From contig JBBCBC010000016.1 of the NCBI GenBank assembly GCA_037126765.1, positions 16,232,728 to 16,296,727 on the forward strand: a stretch of 64,000 nt of DNA, read 5' to 3'. The notes below the pieces were generated by a model. That model did no database searches. It saw nothing but the letters and a program-made list of their open reading frames with translations, and was not told where the DNA came from. Below are positions 37,158-49,916 of the stretch, piece after piece. Both the position numbers and the translations under genes were made by a program. The number at the start of each line of letters is the position of its first letter. Position 1 is the first letter of the stretch. The stretch is from Stenogyne calaminthoides. Taxonomy: Eukaryota > Streptophyta > Magnoliopsida > Lamiales > Lamiaceae.

Positions 37158-37175
37158 ACAAGTTATAAGTCATAC

Positions 37176-37271
37176 TTTAATTGGAGAAGTGAAATAACTC
37201 AATCGGTTTGAGCACTACTACCTATACCGTAAGGTCGTGGATTCAAGTCACCATTTGCTTAATTAAAAAAA
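37176..37271 (+). mobile_element. tRNA-derived SINE (copy 2)
   Basis: Same insertion as 23006-23101 with the same AAGTCATAC duplication (37167-37175 and 37272-37280). Confidence 0.8.
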
Positions 37272-37554
37272 AAGTCATACATCATTAATGAGCGATATTT
37301 AATGCTATTAAGAAACACAACATATTATCACTATTTGTTTATTCCAAAGTGTAATGCTTCAAGAACTTGTAATACAATAAGAAATAACTATAATATGTTT
37401 GAGGAATCTTCACATATTACCCCACGACTATTAATTTATTTGGAGTTGTAATACTTTAATGAGAGATCATAAGTAATATTTTAAACGAGAAATATACATT
37501 ATTTTAAGAACAACGACTCGAGTTATTGTTTGGGGGATTCGTGTCATGATAGTC

Positions 37555-37573
37555 TATATATATATATATATAT
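37555..37573. repeat. TA microsatellite (copy 2 allele, 19 bases)
   Basis: The shorter counterpart of 23385-23423, followed by TGTGTCAC where copy 1 has TGTCAC. Confidence 0.9.
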
Positions 37574-40500
37574 GTGTCACAAAAAAATAATTATATTTTC
37601 CATTAGTTGATGTGTTTTAATTTGTCTTGAGGCGATGTGTATTAGATTATTAATTTAGATTATGCTTGCCGAGGGACTTTCATGGTTTAATTTGCAAATT
37701 AAATGGAATCAAATTTGTCAAAGGGCCACTGCCCCGTTTGCAAACAATCTCATGGGCCTCCAGTGCAGAATGTTGGGCTAAGAAGAAAACATAGAATTCT
37801 AATTTCTTGTCAAAACACAACACTTGAATCTTTAAAAAATCACAACAAAATTGCTTTACATATTTGTGTTGTGTGTTAAAGTTTAAACATATCTATTAAG
37901 AAACATACTTGCACGGTCTTACGATAAAATGGGACATATAAGCATGACACCTTAGCACTTTGAAAATAATAAGTGTTGATTTGTATTAATTTGTACTTAA
38001 TCTCATATATGAGACCTTAGTAATTTTGTCATCTAATAATTACTCAAAATCATTTATCTTCATAAATCACGCGAGAAAGATTAAACATCATTCACAAATC
38101 CAATATATGTGTGTTTTAGAATCTTAAAATAGCTTCTATTTAAAAAAAACAAAATTGTGAAAAATAGTTTTAAAAATAAGTGCATTTAGAAATTGTTTTT
38201 AGTATTTCACACTATAATTACAACCTCAAATACTTACAAATTTTATATTTCAATCAACTGGAATGGACTTTTATTTCCTTTTGATGGGTATTGAGGAACA
38301 AGGACCCTTCCATACTCAATATATAATTAGCACATACACTACCCATGATATCAATACCAATTATAATTAATAAAACTAAAATTAATCCACTGAATTAAGA
38401 TAATATATAACACGGTACCAGATTTTTTCATTACTATTTCACAAACAGAAAAGGGATAAAAAAAACAATCCACGTGTCTCACGGGTCATCGTGCTATTTT
38501 CCAACTGGGCAATGCAGCCCGTGACAACATGTAGAGCACTTAGACCACAATATTTTATTTAGCTTGACATATATATAGTGGTACTTAATTATATAGAAAA
38601 ATAAAAAAAAGACCCAAAAAACGTAGTGTATATTTGTAATAGTATTTTATTTTATATAGTATTAATTTTATTTAATGCGTCGGCAAAGTGCGAGTCCATC
38701 TCCAATAGAAAGATGAGCGAGTTCAATACGAGAGTCTTTGGCCAAGAATGCGTTCAAATTCCTCAGAAACACCCGACTTTTTCCAATACGATCCTTCCAT
38801 TCCTGGCTCAGATCTTCATCCGCCAATGCGACTGTTCCGGACCACAAGGTGTTGTCGTAGGCTATAATTCCTCCCACTCTCACCAACTTCAGTAACATCT
38901 CGTGGTAGTTGATGTAGCTTTCCTTGTCAGCATCCACAAATGCAAAATCAAAAGTGTCTTCTTCTCCCCTTTTCCCATTCAAAATTAGATATCATTAGTG
39001 GGATGGTTTTTTAAGGTTTAAACAGAAATTTATTATTTATAATAAGACTTATAATCTATCTGGTCACGTAGTTTTTATCTTTTCTGTAAAATTCCGGAAA
39101 AAAAAATTAGGTTTTTCAATTTAATGTCATAATTTTTAAAAATTGGTACGATTTTGGTCCTGAAATTGCTAAAATTAAAAGTATGAGAGTAAGTGTACTA
39201 CATCATTTTTTTTAAACGCATTTGAGATCCTTTTGTGAAAAGATAAAAGTTATGGAACAAATTTTATACTTCACATGCATAAAAAAGTGTCTGAAATGAC
39301 ATCCTATTTCAAATTCTTATGAAATTAATAGAATTAAAATTTGACCAATTAAAAAATTATGAGATTAAGTTGAAAATTTCAACTTTTCCAAAAACTTTTT
39401 GCACAAAATGCTTAAATTATGTGTCCAAAATGGAGCTTTTAACTCTTTATAATAACTTGGAGATATAAAACTCATACTCACATTATCAAGGAACTCTGTC
39501 ATAGCTGAGGTTGCATCTGAGCTAATGAACTGGACCTTATGTGCCACACCCGCCTTCTCAATAAATGGCAATCCAGTTTCATACGCTTCTCTATCGGGAT
39601 CAATAGCAACAACCTATATATATAATTTAATTAGTAAATATGTTAAATATAATTAAATTAAATTTTTATTTGGAAATTAAGATAACATACTTTGCCATTG
39701 TAAGGGAGAGCAAGAGCAGTAGCCAAAAGAGAATAGCCAGTGAAAACTCCAACTTCTATTGTTTTCTTTGCGTTCATCACTTTCAATAACATTGACAAAA
39801 GTTGACCTTCATAAAGAAAAGACATTCATATCGGCCATTTCCCGAAATTATTAATTATTTTCTAAGTAAATTTCATGAAATTAGAATTTAACATTTATCA
39901 TTTCCATAAAATTAAGTGTATGATGAAAAAATTAAAAGAAAGAAGCAAGATATTATTTTTATATTGTACTACCTAGTTATTAAAATATAGAATTTACTGT
40001 ACATACATTTTTTCATATTTCTCGAAACTAGCCTTCCTGAGTTCCTTGAGTTGTTCATGCTCTCTGGGGTAGGCACTTGTTTCCAAAACATACTGCAAAA
40101 TATCATGTATATATAATTAATAATGAGCAATCAAAATAGAAAGGAAATCATTTTAAACATAATAAAGATGATTGTGTGTTCATATATATGTATAAATAAA
40201 TTTGCATCCATAGTTTAATATCCTTTAACTGGAAGAATAAGTAATAAATTAGGCGTGCATTGTTTTAAATCCATAGAAAACTAAAGATAAAACTCTTTAA
40301 AATTAAAGTGCAATCATAAGTTAAGTTCCACTTAATTAACCGACCCCACGTAATAAAATGAAAGAGAAGAAACGCAAAAGTTTTGTTAACAAATAAAGTT
40401 ATCATTCTGCAGATATGTTAAAAAAATTCTTAAAAGTCACATCACAAATATGTTTTTGCTCCTAACTCAAGTTTCCGTTAATAATATTTTCAAACAATAT

Positions 40501-40641
40501 AATGATCATGATACAGAATTCTTAGACAGATTGGTAAACTTTATACATCATTTGATCATTTATTCGCCAAATTAAAATTTAAATACCAATAAAAAATGAT
40601 AAAAATAATATACATAGACACATATATTATATTAATATATA

Positions 40642-40878
40642 CTACCTCCGTCCCGAAATAATGTGCACCCCACCTTTATTATCGAATTTTAGTGACCGAG
40701 TTGTTTATTAGTATTTCAAATGATCAAGTGATTTTTAAGGAGGGGTATTATAGATCTACCTCTCATCTATTATATAGATCTTTAAAAATTATTTTATCAT
40801 TTAAAATATTAATAAAAAATTCGTGCGCAAACACAAGTGAAAACAGTAAACATGCACATTATCACGGGACGGAGGGAG
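40642..40878. mobile_element. Stowaway-like MITE in methyltransferase intron 1 (copy 2)
   Basis: The same insertion as 26479-26714, with TA duplications at both ends and a few SNPs. Confidence 0.88.
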
Positions 40879-41164
40879 TATCATGTATGCAAATATATTT
40901 TGTTAGTAGTAATGCAAAAATTAAATTATAGAAAATCAAAATTGACTCTAATTATAAAAGAGTAATCATCGTAAAATTGTAATCAATTATATATATCCAA
41001 ATTATTTATCTATTTGAGTATAATAACTCCTCCACTATGTGTTTGTCATCATGGATATGCATGTATGCATAATAAAATATGCACTTCACCACCACCAAAA
41101 CTCCAAACAAAAAACGGCAACAATTTTTCCGGCAGCCGTACCACCACCACATCTGAATATTCAT

Positions 41165-41272
41165 CACTACAAGAAAATTGGCCTATAACGACAGATATTA
41201 AGTCATTATAGCTTTTCTAAATAACAATCTTTAATAATAACGACGACAATAAACGTCAATTTTCTTGTAGTG
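41165..41272. mobile_element. Tiny CACTA-type MITE in methyltransferase intron 1 (copy 2)
   Basis: Identical in ends, length and CAT duplication to 27001-27108. Confidence 0.85.
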
Positions 41273-41999
41273 CATCATCCCCTCTAATCGAACCCTAGCT
41301 CATGAACACCAAATCAATATGGAAAAAGAATGCAGAAAAATTGAAATATAATAAATGTGAATTAGAAATGCACCTTAGCTAGGGCTTCACTTTGGAGAAT
41401 GGTGCAACCTTTCATCTTTTGGATGTAAGTTAAATCAAATAAAATTGAAATAAAAGGCTCTAATGTTATTGGCAATTAAGCTTAAGATTCTTGCTTTCTA
41501 AGAGCTTCTTCACAAGCTTATTTATAGAAACAAGTCTTGTAGGCAGCCAACTTTCTTTCTTTTTTCCTTTTTCTTTTTTGTTTTTTTCTTTTTTCTTTGT
41601 TATGAAGAATATTGTGTTTGATTTTAGGTGGTGGAAGTGGGTTAGTAGGTTGTCCTTTTTTTGCGTCACCAGCACAACACGTCCAGCCGAAAAATTCAAC
41701 ATTTTGTCGGCCTGCTTTAAGATTATATATTTACTAAAGTACTCAATAAAAAAAATGCAACAACTTAATAATAAAAAGTAGATACTCCCTCCGTCCCATA
41801 TTGTTTACCTCTTTATTTTCCATACGAATTTTAATATAGAAGTTGTTTATAAATATTTGAAATGATAAAATGAATTTTTATTAAGGGTAAAGTCAATTTT
41901 ATGCACCATATCAGCTTTAAACAGAAAAAAGGTTAATGCAAAACTTTAGAATGATTTATGGTTGATGCAAAACTTTGGAATAATTTATTATTGAGCTTT

Positions 42000-42314
42000 A
42001 AACAGAAAAAGGTCGATCATTTTCTCAAATATGGAGGCAAATTTGGATGAATGTTTCGAGCTCTACTATTTCAGATCTTGGAAATGGTTAAAGGCAAGAT
42101 GTAATGACAATTTTTGTTATAGTTTCATTGATTGGTTGAGCAACCCGAATTCATATTTTGAGTCGTATTGTTAGTTTGGTAGATAGTAGTACAATATAGT
42201 GAATTTTATTTTGAATATGTACTTAGACATTTGTTTACTTTGTATTCTTTGTTGTAAGGAGATAGTACCTCTTGTACTCCACCTTTTATTAATAATTGGC
42301 TTGTTAAAAAAAAA
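42000..42314 (+). mobile_element. 3' end of an L1-type LINE (copy 2)
   Basis: Counterpart of 27840-28150, with a slightly longer A run. Confidence 0.55.
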
Positions 42315-43504
42315 GTATTGCAGTCCCTTCAACTTATGATTGATATAGATTTTTTTTTTTTTGTAAAAGTAATAATATGAAATGTGATTTTGAGATGTTG
42401 TGTTGAAATATTGAAAAAAAAATGTATTTATTTTATGACTTTTTATGAAAATAAGTAAATAAATGTGAGATGGACTATCTGGGTGAATGGATAAATAAGT
42501 ATGGGAGGTGGGAGTACTAGCTAGTGAAGGTCTATTGCACATATTTTGTCTGAATTTTCAATTTTAGCAGTCATATTATTATATTTTTATTTTTTTTGAT
42601 TCAACTAATTAATCATGAAGCTACTTTTAGTAACTTATTACTAGCTAGCTACTAATATGGCTACTGTATGATATTTTAAAACTTAAAATGTCGACAATTA
42701 ATTATCTGCAAATTTTCAGAGAATTCTAATTGTCACGGTAAAAAATTGATGAAAAATGGCTCATGTGTTCCAAATTCAATTGCATGTAAAACTGCAATTG
42801 TGGTGTAAAACACACTTCAAAATTAATGAGTATTAGAATTGTTGTTTCTACAGGAAATATATGATTTATTATTTTAAATTTGAGAAGAAAAGACAATGGA
42901 GAGGGGCTTTCTGAAATGCAAAGGTGGGCCCAATAGAAAATTTTAATTACACTTTTGGAAAAATGCTCGCAAATGAATCCTTTGTGTGTATTTTAAATTA
43001 CAAAATTAATTCCACAACAGTTTCCTGAGGGTTTAATTTTGCAAGGACAAAATTATTATTGTTGAATAAATTAAAGATCATTTTGTAATGACATTTTTCT
43101 TATGATGCAAAAGAAAATTAATGAAGCTGGAGAAATATATGCAATTTGACTAGGCAATCTAAGTGAAGTGGCATCGCAATTTAATATATTAGGGAGAAAA
43201 ACAAGTTTTTTGTCCCATAATTTATACTACTCCCCATTTCCCTTCCTAAAATTTAGTTTTTCCAATTTCCTCTTATTATTAAATTGATTCTCCAATTTTT
43301 GTCAAAATTTCTCAAAAAATTGTGAACTGTGTCGTTTTTAGATCACGCGTAGATTATGGGCGGGTAAAATTTGGGAGCTTTTATTCCCCTTGCTTAGGTG
43401 GACGCTGAGTGACTATTTCCAATGTATTTAAATTTCTTTTCATTAGAAAATAATTTGTTAGTCTCGAAAAATAATATTATACATGAAAAAGGGTGAGAGA
43501 ATAA

Positions 43505-44535
43505 TAATTTATAATTTTTTTAGGAAGATGTGTTTTGCTTGTAAATATTTGCATATGACAAGTAAGAACACAATGCAATAAAGAACACAATAAAGTATGG
43601 AGATTTGAAGTCTCAAGCTCCTACGTCCACTCTCCCTAGTCAGCAGGGGATTTTTTTCAACACTGGAATTCTCTTGATTTATAGTGTCAAGGTACACTGA
43701 TCAAATTAACCTATCTCTTAGGTAATTTGATTATCTAAGAAACACGAGTGCTAGTACTCAACTGGACTTATCTCTCTCACAGGATCGTCTCTCAACTACC
43801 TCACTTACACACTAATTCTCTCTCAAGAAAGGGGTTCAGGTTTGGGGTTTTTTCCAACTAGGTTGAGATTTTACCTTACAAAGGTTTAGCCTTTATTCTA
43901 AGGTTGGGAAAGATCTCTCTAAACTTAGGATATATTATTATTTGCTTAGATACAAACTAGAACACTGGTGGGTGTATTTGTATATCTCATGCTCTGTGTT
44001 CCATGGTGGGAATGCTTGAGGATTGGATCTTTGGCTTAATAGCATTTTTTCACACCTTCTAATGAAGGAAGAGCTTGTATTTACAGTGTGAATTTGAATG
44101 TTACCGTTGGAGAAAGTCACATTCAAATTCATACTATTTTGGGATTTCTGCAGCTTTTATCAGGCTGGTTGTCTTCCTTTGATTGGTCCACGTCAGTTGA
44201 TTCTAATAGCTATATATTCTTCAGGTGATTGGTTTTCAGGCTCCTTAGTTTCAGGCTTCTTGGACTCAGCCTTCTTGGACTCAGGCTTCTTTGGACTCAA
44301 CCTTCTTGGACGCAGGCTTCTTAGACTCAACCATCTTGGACTCAGCCTTTTGGACTCAGGCTTCTTGGACTCAGGCTTTTTGGACTCTACCTTCTTGGAC
44401 TCAGACTTTTTGGACTCAGTCTTCTTGGACTCAGGCTTCTTGTGCTCAACCCTCTGGCACTGAGGCTTCTTGTCCTCGTTAACTAAGCCTTTGATTTCTT
44501 CATGGCTTATCTTTTAGCTTATTCCACTGAGTTCT
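43505..44535 (-). mobile_element. Probable LTR-retroelement relic with a minisatellite (copy 2)
   Basis: Counterpart of 29340-30470 with a shorter minisatellite (about 44231-44465; about 75 bases fewer). On the minus strand two opposite unit-length errors (14- and 16-base units) cancel, leaving an open ESKK-rich frame of about 100 codons without an ATG. Confidence 0.4.
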
Positions 44536-45192
44536 CCCTGAACGTGTCATCTAGATAGACTTGAGACATAAATAATGAATTCGTGAACAACCAATTTCTC
44601 CACCTCAATAAATTGGATTGGTTAATACGAGTTGATTTTCTACAAGCCCACATGATGTTTTTGCATAAATCATCAAAACTAAAATATCTCAACACAATTA
44701 AACATACCTTATCATCTAAAGGTGAACAACCCCTATTCATATGGTCACTTTATTTCAAATCTCTATATTTCTGCAAGAAGTTATTTATTTTATTATTATT
44801 AGTTTTTTATTTTCTTAATCTTCGCTATTCGTTATTTAATTTTGATATGTACTGCCCATTTATCCATTATTTATAATTGTGGATCACACCCTATTCATAT
44901 GGTTGCTTTATTTCAAATTCTTGAATTTCTACAAGAAGTTAATTACGGTATTAATAATAATATAAAATTTAATTCCTAATATTAATTTTTCAAATTTAAT
45001 TTATGGCATTCGATCTTTTATTCCTTCTCCTATTCTTTTTAGATATCACTAGCACGTAATCTCGCGTACTACAAAAAATTGAAAATAACTTTAAACTAAA
45101 TACTTTATATATTTAATTAGTTTGATTAATTTAATTATAAACGTAATTTTTATTTGAAAAAATTACAACTAGATACAAGATTGAGTAAACCA

Positions 45193-45298
45193 TTACAACC
45201 AGATACAAAGTGCAGAAATTTGAACTAAAGTACGTGGCACTTTAGTTCAAATTTGAACTAAAGTGCATAAATTTTCTGCACTTTGTATCTGGTTGTAA
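45193..45298. repeat. 106-bp near-perfect hairpin element (copy 2 version)
   Basis: The arms TTACAACCAGATACAAAGTG and CACTTTGTATCTGGTTGTAA are exact reverse complements, and an inner pair (TTTGAACTAAAGT and ACTTTAGTTCAAA) continues the fold. The right arm of copy 1 (ending 31213) is damaged. A third partial arm (TTACAACTAGATACAAG) precedes it. Confidence 0.7.
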
Positions 45299-45811
45299 GT
45301 TTTTTGGTGACTTTGTTGTGGAATGTTTTTCTCCCTTTTTATTTTCTAATATTGTATGTGCATTTTTTAATCATTCCTTATTCTAAATTACTCCTTTCAT
45401 TCATTTTTAATGTCTTTTTAGTCTTTTAAAATATTTGTATAATAAATATAGTTTTAACATTTTCTCTCCCCCCCTTCCAATCTCATATGTATTCCTAATA
45501 ATTAATTTTCATAGTCATTAAAATTTTTTTTGTGTCAATAACAACCTTAATTTAGGATAATTAAATATTTTTAACGATAATTACTTTTGGCTGGGAAAAT
45601 ATTCACACAATAATTTTTTAGGAATAATGAATTTTTAAATGACCATGAAAAGTAATCAGTAAGGATATATATGAAATACTGAAGAGTGAAAATGTCAAAA
45701 CTCATGTATTATGTAAATAGTACTCCCTCCGTCCCATGATTACTGCAACACTTGCCTTATTTGGACGTCCCAATATTACTGCAACATTCCTAAAATGAAA
45801 ACAAACATAAT

Positions 45812-46110
45812 CACTAATACAGATTTGGGCTTGGAGAGCTGTTAAAAATGATCTTGGAGAGCGGTTATAACATCTCTCCAAGTAACAGTTGTCCAAGCTT
45901 GGACAACTGATAAAAAACCGTTGTCCAAGATATTGCACTAAGACATCGATTTTTAACCGCATTGCAAGTTAAACACTTAGACAGCGGTTTGTAACCGTTG
46001 TCCAAGAATATTCACTTGGACAGCGGTTACAAACCGCTCTCTTACCCCCTTTTATATATATATATTAATACACTTGGACAACGGTTTTTAACCGCTGTCC
46101 AATATATTTT
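45812..46110. promoter_or_regulatory. Left subterminal repeat array of the CACTA element
   Basis: At least six copies of a motif near TTGGACAGCGGTT or its complement, arranged as facing pairs around AT-rich spacers (for example CTTGGACAGCGGTTACAAAC). Similar motifs are found at 53430-53547. In En/Spm such arrays bind the TNPA-type protein. The binding role here is inferred. Confidence 0.7.
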
Positions 46111-46319
46111 TTTTTAATTTTAATTTATATTTTTAAAATCCTGTTTATATAAAACCAAAACCAAAACTAAAAACCAAATATTATACCACACGATAATATA
46201 TATACGTACGTCCAATTAATACCAAAACATCAAATAAATTAATAAACGCATACATATCATGAAATAAATATCCGTCCAATACAACAAATTAAAACATGCT
46301 GAAGTATATCAATACAAAT

Positions 46320-46358
<39 letters not shown>

Positions 46359-46441
46359 AGTAATATGCTACCAAAAGTTATCCCACTCTATCTATAATTA
46401 TACAAGAATCGATTGTAAAGGTACCCTGTCCAATCCATTTT

Positions 46442-49400
46442 TCATTTGTTCATTCTTTGTTTGGAGTAAGACTCCGGACGGTCATAGACAAACTGCAAAC
46501 AACGATCAATTAATCAATATAGTTAGATATATATAGTATGAATTTTTATTCAATTAATAATAATTTAAATAAATCGATAAACTGACTTACGTTGATAGGA
46601 ACCGCCGTTTGAGAAGCGTGTATTATATCTTCAATATAACAGCACACAAAATGTCCACAGTGATCACTATCTCGTTGCATCGGTAGCTGTTGATAAGCAA
46701 TTATAATCACGTATTACAATTATAATTATTTTATATTAATTTGATAACTTAATAAATTAAATTTACCTTAACATTATTCCAGCTCACTTTATTGAAATTA
46801 GCTCTTGAGCCTTGATTAGGAAGGCGACTCCGATACATCGTCATCACACTATTATTATTAGAATTAAAAAATAAAGTTAGATTAAATATGCATAATTTTA
46901 ATAAGTAAAACAAATTATTATATTATAATAATAAAAATGAACTTACGCTTCCATGTACGAAGTGAGATCAGGTCGATTTGAAGCCAACCCATTCGCAGCT
47001 GGATCCATAAAATACACACTTAATGTGATCATATTTATGGCGACCAGCACCCAATGATTCCTATATTATATTAAGAATATTAAAATTAACTGTAAACTTA
47101 GCATATGTGTAAATATCATGTATATTATGAATAAAAATTTTAACGAAATGTTTATTGTACTCACCCCACATTTGTTGGCCAAAAAATGAGATGATCTCTG
47201 TCAGTATAACTCAGCATATGAGAAACTAACCACTCCATGGTCTGTGCCCTATCACCCATCCAGCAAGACACTTGGGGGAAGATGAAGGAATACATTCCAC
47301 ATGCTCGAGGATCTCTGGAGAGATATACCTCACCCAAATATCTTTAACCAACATATATAGGCTAATTAATATTTAATTTGAAAATTAAACTATATAGAAA
47401 GTAAATACTGAGAATTAATTAGTAAACAAATACCTGAGGTAAAAGGCTATGCTCGTTGCACTCAACCACTGGTTGTTCACAACTTCAATCACATGCTCCC
47501 GAGCGATGTATTCGTCAATAGAATTCCGATGAAAGTAAGCATTCATATTAATTGTGATCAAATTGAAATCAGAGGACTCCACTATCACTTGCACCGTATT
47601 ATGTACGGTGTAGTCGTGATCTAAGTCTCCAGGCAAGGGATAACCAAGTAGTCTGCGATCACCAATAGTGGAGTCCCTCGTTATCTCCCTCTGACTGGCT
47701 GCGACACCCTTTGATTTCTGTTTAGGCTTTTGTGGTGTCGGCTGTTTCTACAATCAATTTGCAACATTATTTAGAACGACAAATAAGATAATGAACTTTA
47801 ATAACATATATTAAATTTACCTTCATGGTGAGAGAGACCACGTTGGCCGGCCATTCGATGAAGTGCCCGACCGTTGTTCCGACTGTGACAGCATCATCAA
47901 TTGGTTTAGGCACCGGTGAATCATCTTCTCCGATTATGGGTACATCGAGATTGACCCTCAAAAAACCAGGAGTGATGAGACTACCATGAATAACTCCATC
48001 GGAGTTATTGAGCAACGTTCATGTAGCCACCAACCGAGTAGGATCCTCCAAATAAAGGTAGCATGGGGTCGATGACTGTTCGAATAAGATATTTAGTTGG
48101 AAAATTTTAATATATATACTAGTCTTTAATTAAAATAAATGTGAGACACATCTGATACCTGCAGGACGTCGTTTTGAAGTGCCTCAATAAAATCGTCCCT
48201 AGCGCCGAAAACATAGCATCAGCGACACTATTTTCACAGCTTGCTCCACTCGAGGACATTCCGTGATGCGACCGTCTTTCGGACCTCATCCGTTCCAACA
48301 CTTTAGCCATCTGGGCAACCTGTTCCGTAAGTATACCCACATGTTGATTCATGGCTTGAAAAGCAGGTAACATGGCCAATGATGACTTCATCACGCCATA
48401 TCCAACACTCCGTAAGTGGCCGGGATGCTCCTGATGACCTATAGCCCGTCCAAGTAGATCATCGGGACCGACAAATCGGATGTCTTCGGGCGTCATGGTC
48501 TGAGATATACGCTCCTGAATTACAAAAAAATATTATTTAATCAGTTGTTTTTGTAATTAAAAGACAAATTAATGGATAACTTACCCCTTCTTCGATGATA
48601 CGCTGTGCACTGGAATCGGGAATATCCCCTCGAGTCTTTCTAGTAGTTTGAAATAACTCGAAACGGGTAACAACAGGCTCACTCTCTCCAGCTTTCTTTT
48701 TTTCTTCTTTCTATGATAGTCATTAACGTGTCCCCTTATTAGATATATTAAAAGTGAATATATAAACAAAATTAAATGTTAGGATTTTGATCTCACCAGA
48801 TTTCTCTTATGCGTGCATAACCTTTGTTCGATCCACGATATCGCGCCTCCATCGACTTAGCTTGTTTGCGATTTTTCTCACTTCATGACTACAGTGTAAT
48901 AGAAATACGATAAACACTGAAAAGCATAGGGCATTAAATGATATTGATCAATTTTACCTGGAACTCATCATCCATAGATCGTCGCACAAACTCCTCCCTG
49001 TATGGGGCCACCGCAGGGCAATTCTGATACGCCTCAGGCGAACTAGCCGAGTAAAGACCAGTATCCGGATCTCGTGCTTGACTTCTCAACCAAGCCCAAA
49101 AATTATTGGCCAATACTCCAGCTAGCGACAGTATTTGCTTCTTCTTTGAATAATCAAGGCCGAGAAATGTACTCTGTACGCATATAACATAACAATGTAG
49201 TAAATGTAGTAATCATACAACAACTTTCAATAAGCATATATATAATTAACATACCGAAAGTTCATCCCATAATCTTTCCTTCAAAGAAGTCAGTTTGTTA
49301 CTACGCCAGTCCTTGGATGGCAGCACGATAGGGATTATACGCCTGACTGCAGCTCCAAGGTAGAAAGACAACGTCTCCCTCTGTTTACCGATTGCCTGCC

Positions 49401-49723
49401 CATTCTCATTGAATGATAACTGCAATAACATATTATTTAATTAGATTCAACGATCAATCAATATAATTACAATTTAAACTGTTCAATTGTAATAAAATTA
49501 CATGCACTTGTTTCCCCTTGCTACGAGCCCTCTTAATAGAAGTCATCGTGACTATACCTCTACTGCGCTTATCCCCAGAGCTGCTAGTGGTGGGAGCAGA
49601 AGTGTCACTCTGTCTCAAGTCATCAGTATCATGTCGATCATCAGCACCATGATCTCCATCATAATCTCCACCATGATCTCCTAAATGTACTCCATCATCT
49701 CCGGAATGTGGCAGATAAGACAT
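46442..49723 (-). CDS. CACTA second gene: PTTA/Transposase_24-like region plus Ulp1-like cysteine protease
   Basis: A multi-exon minus-strand gene, not fully resolved. The likely ATG (49721-49723) opens an acidic Asp/Gly/His-rich segment and a basic tail (KRARSKGKQ). Next come a PTTA/Transposase_24-like block (FNENGQAIG, IPIVLPSKDWR, LAGVLANNFWAWL, EEFVRR), a middle block (GPDDLLGRA, HPGHLRSVGYGV) and a C-terminal Ulp1/C48 fold. The protease exons show NHWVLVAINM with the His, VYFMDP with the Asp, and DHCGHFVC with the Cys plus an upstream Gln. The last exon (about 46442-46490) ends with TGA at 46442-46444. Known: Ulp1 enzymes cleave SUMO-type isopeptide bonds, and plant transposons often carry such domains. 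The substrate is unknown. Exon borders were placed by eye. Confidence 0.7.
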
Positions 49724-49916
49724 GATCTTGTAAAGCAGAAGAAACAACATTTAATAAACAAAAAACAAACAATATTTAAGGAAGCAGAAAAAGCAACATT
49801 TAATAAACAAAAAACAAACAATATTTAATGAAGCAGAAGAAATAACATTTCAATAAAGCAGAAGAAACAACATTCAATAAAGTCATACATTTCTTTTTAG
49901 CACTTGTTTTTCTTTT

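Larger units (their letters stand above)
38668..41415 (-). pseudogene. PFOMT-like O-methyltransferase, copy 2, disrupted as written
   Basis: Same gene as 24512-27251, exons at 41374-41415, 40007-40092, about 39691-39841, 39482-39613 and 38668-38967. Exons 1, 2 and 4 match. Exon 3 begins differently: the acceptor AG is replaced (TTCGGG where copy 1 has TTCAGG), the next 30 bases are scrambled, and a one-base gain creates an early TGA. At the exon 5 acceptor there is an extra C on the plus strand (four against three, 38966-38969), so the AG leaves exon 5 out of frame. It is either a dead paralogue or allele, or, more likely, consensus error in a falsely duplicated contig end. Confidence 0.85.
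34740..48344. repeat. Copy 2 of the duplicated segment (begins at the N gap)
   Basis: It begins at the first base after the N run, at the point matching 20573, and continues past the point matching 34239 (ending ACATGT at 48344) into unique CACTA sequence. This dovetail arrangement points to unmerged contig ends or haplotypes. A biological tandem duplication is less likely. Confidence 0.95.
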
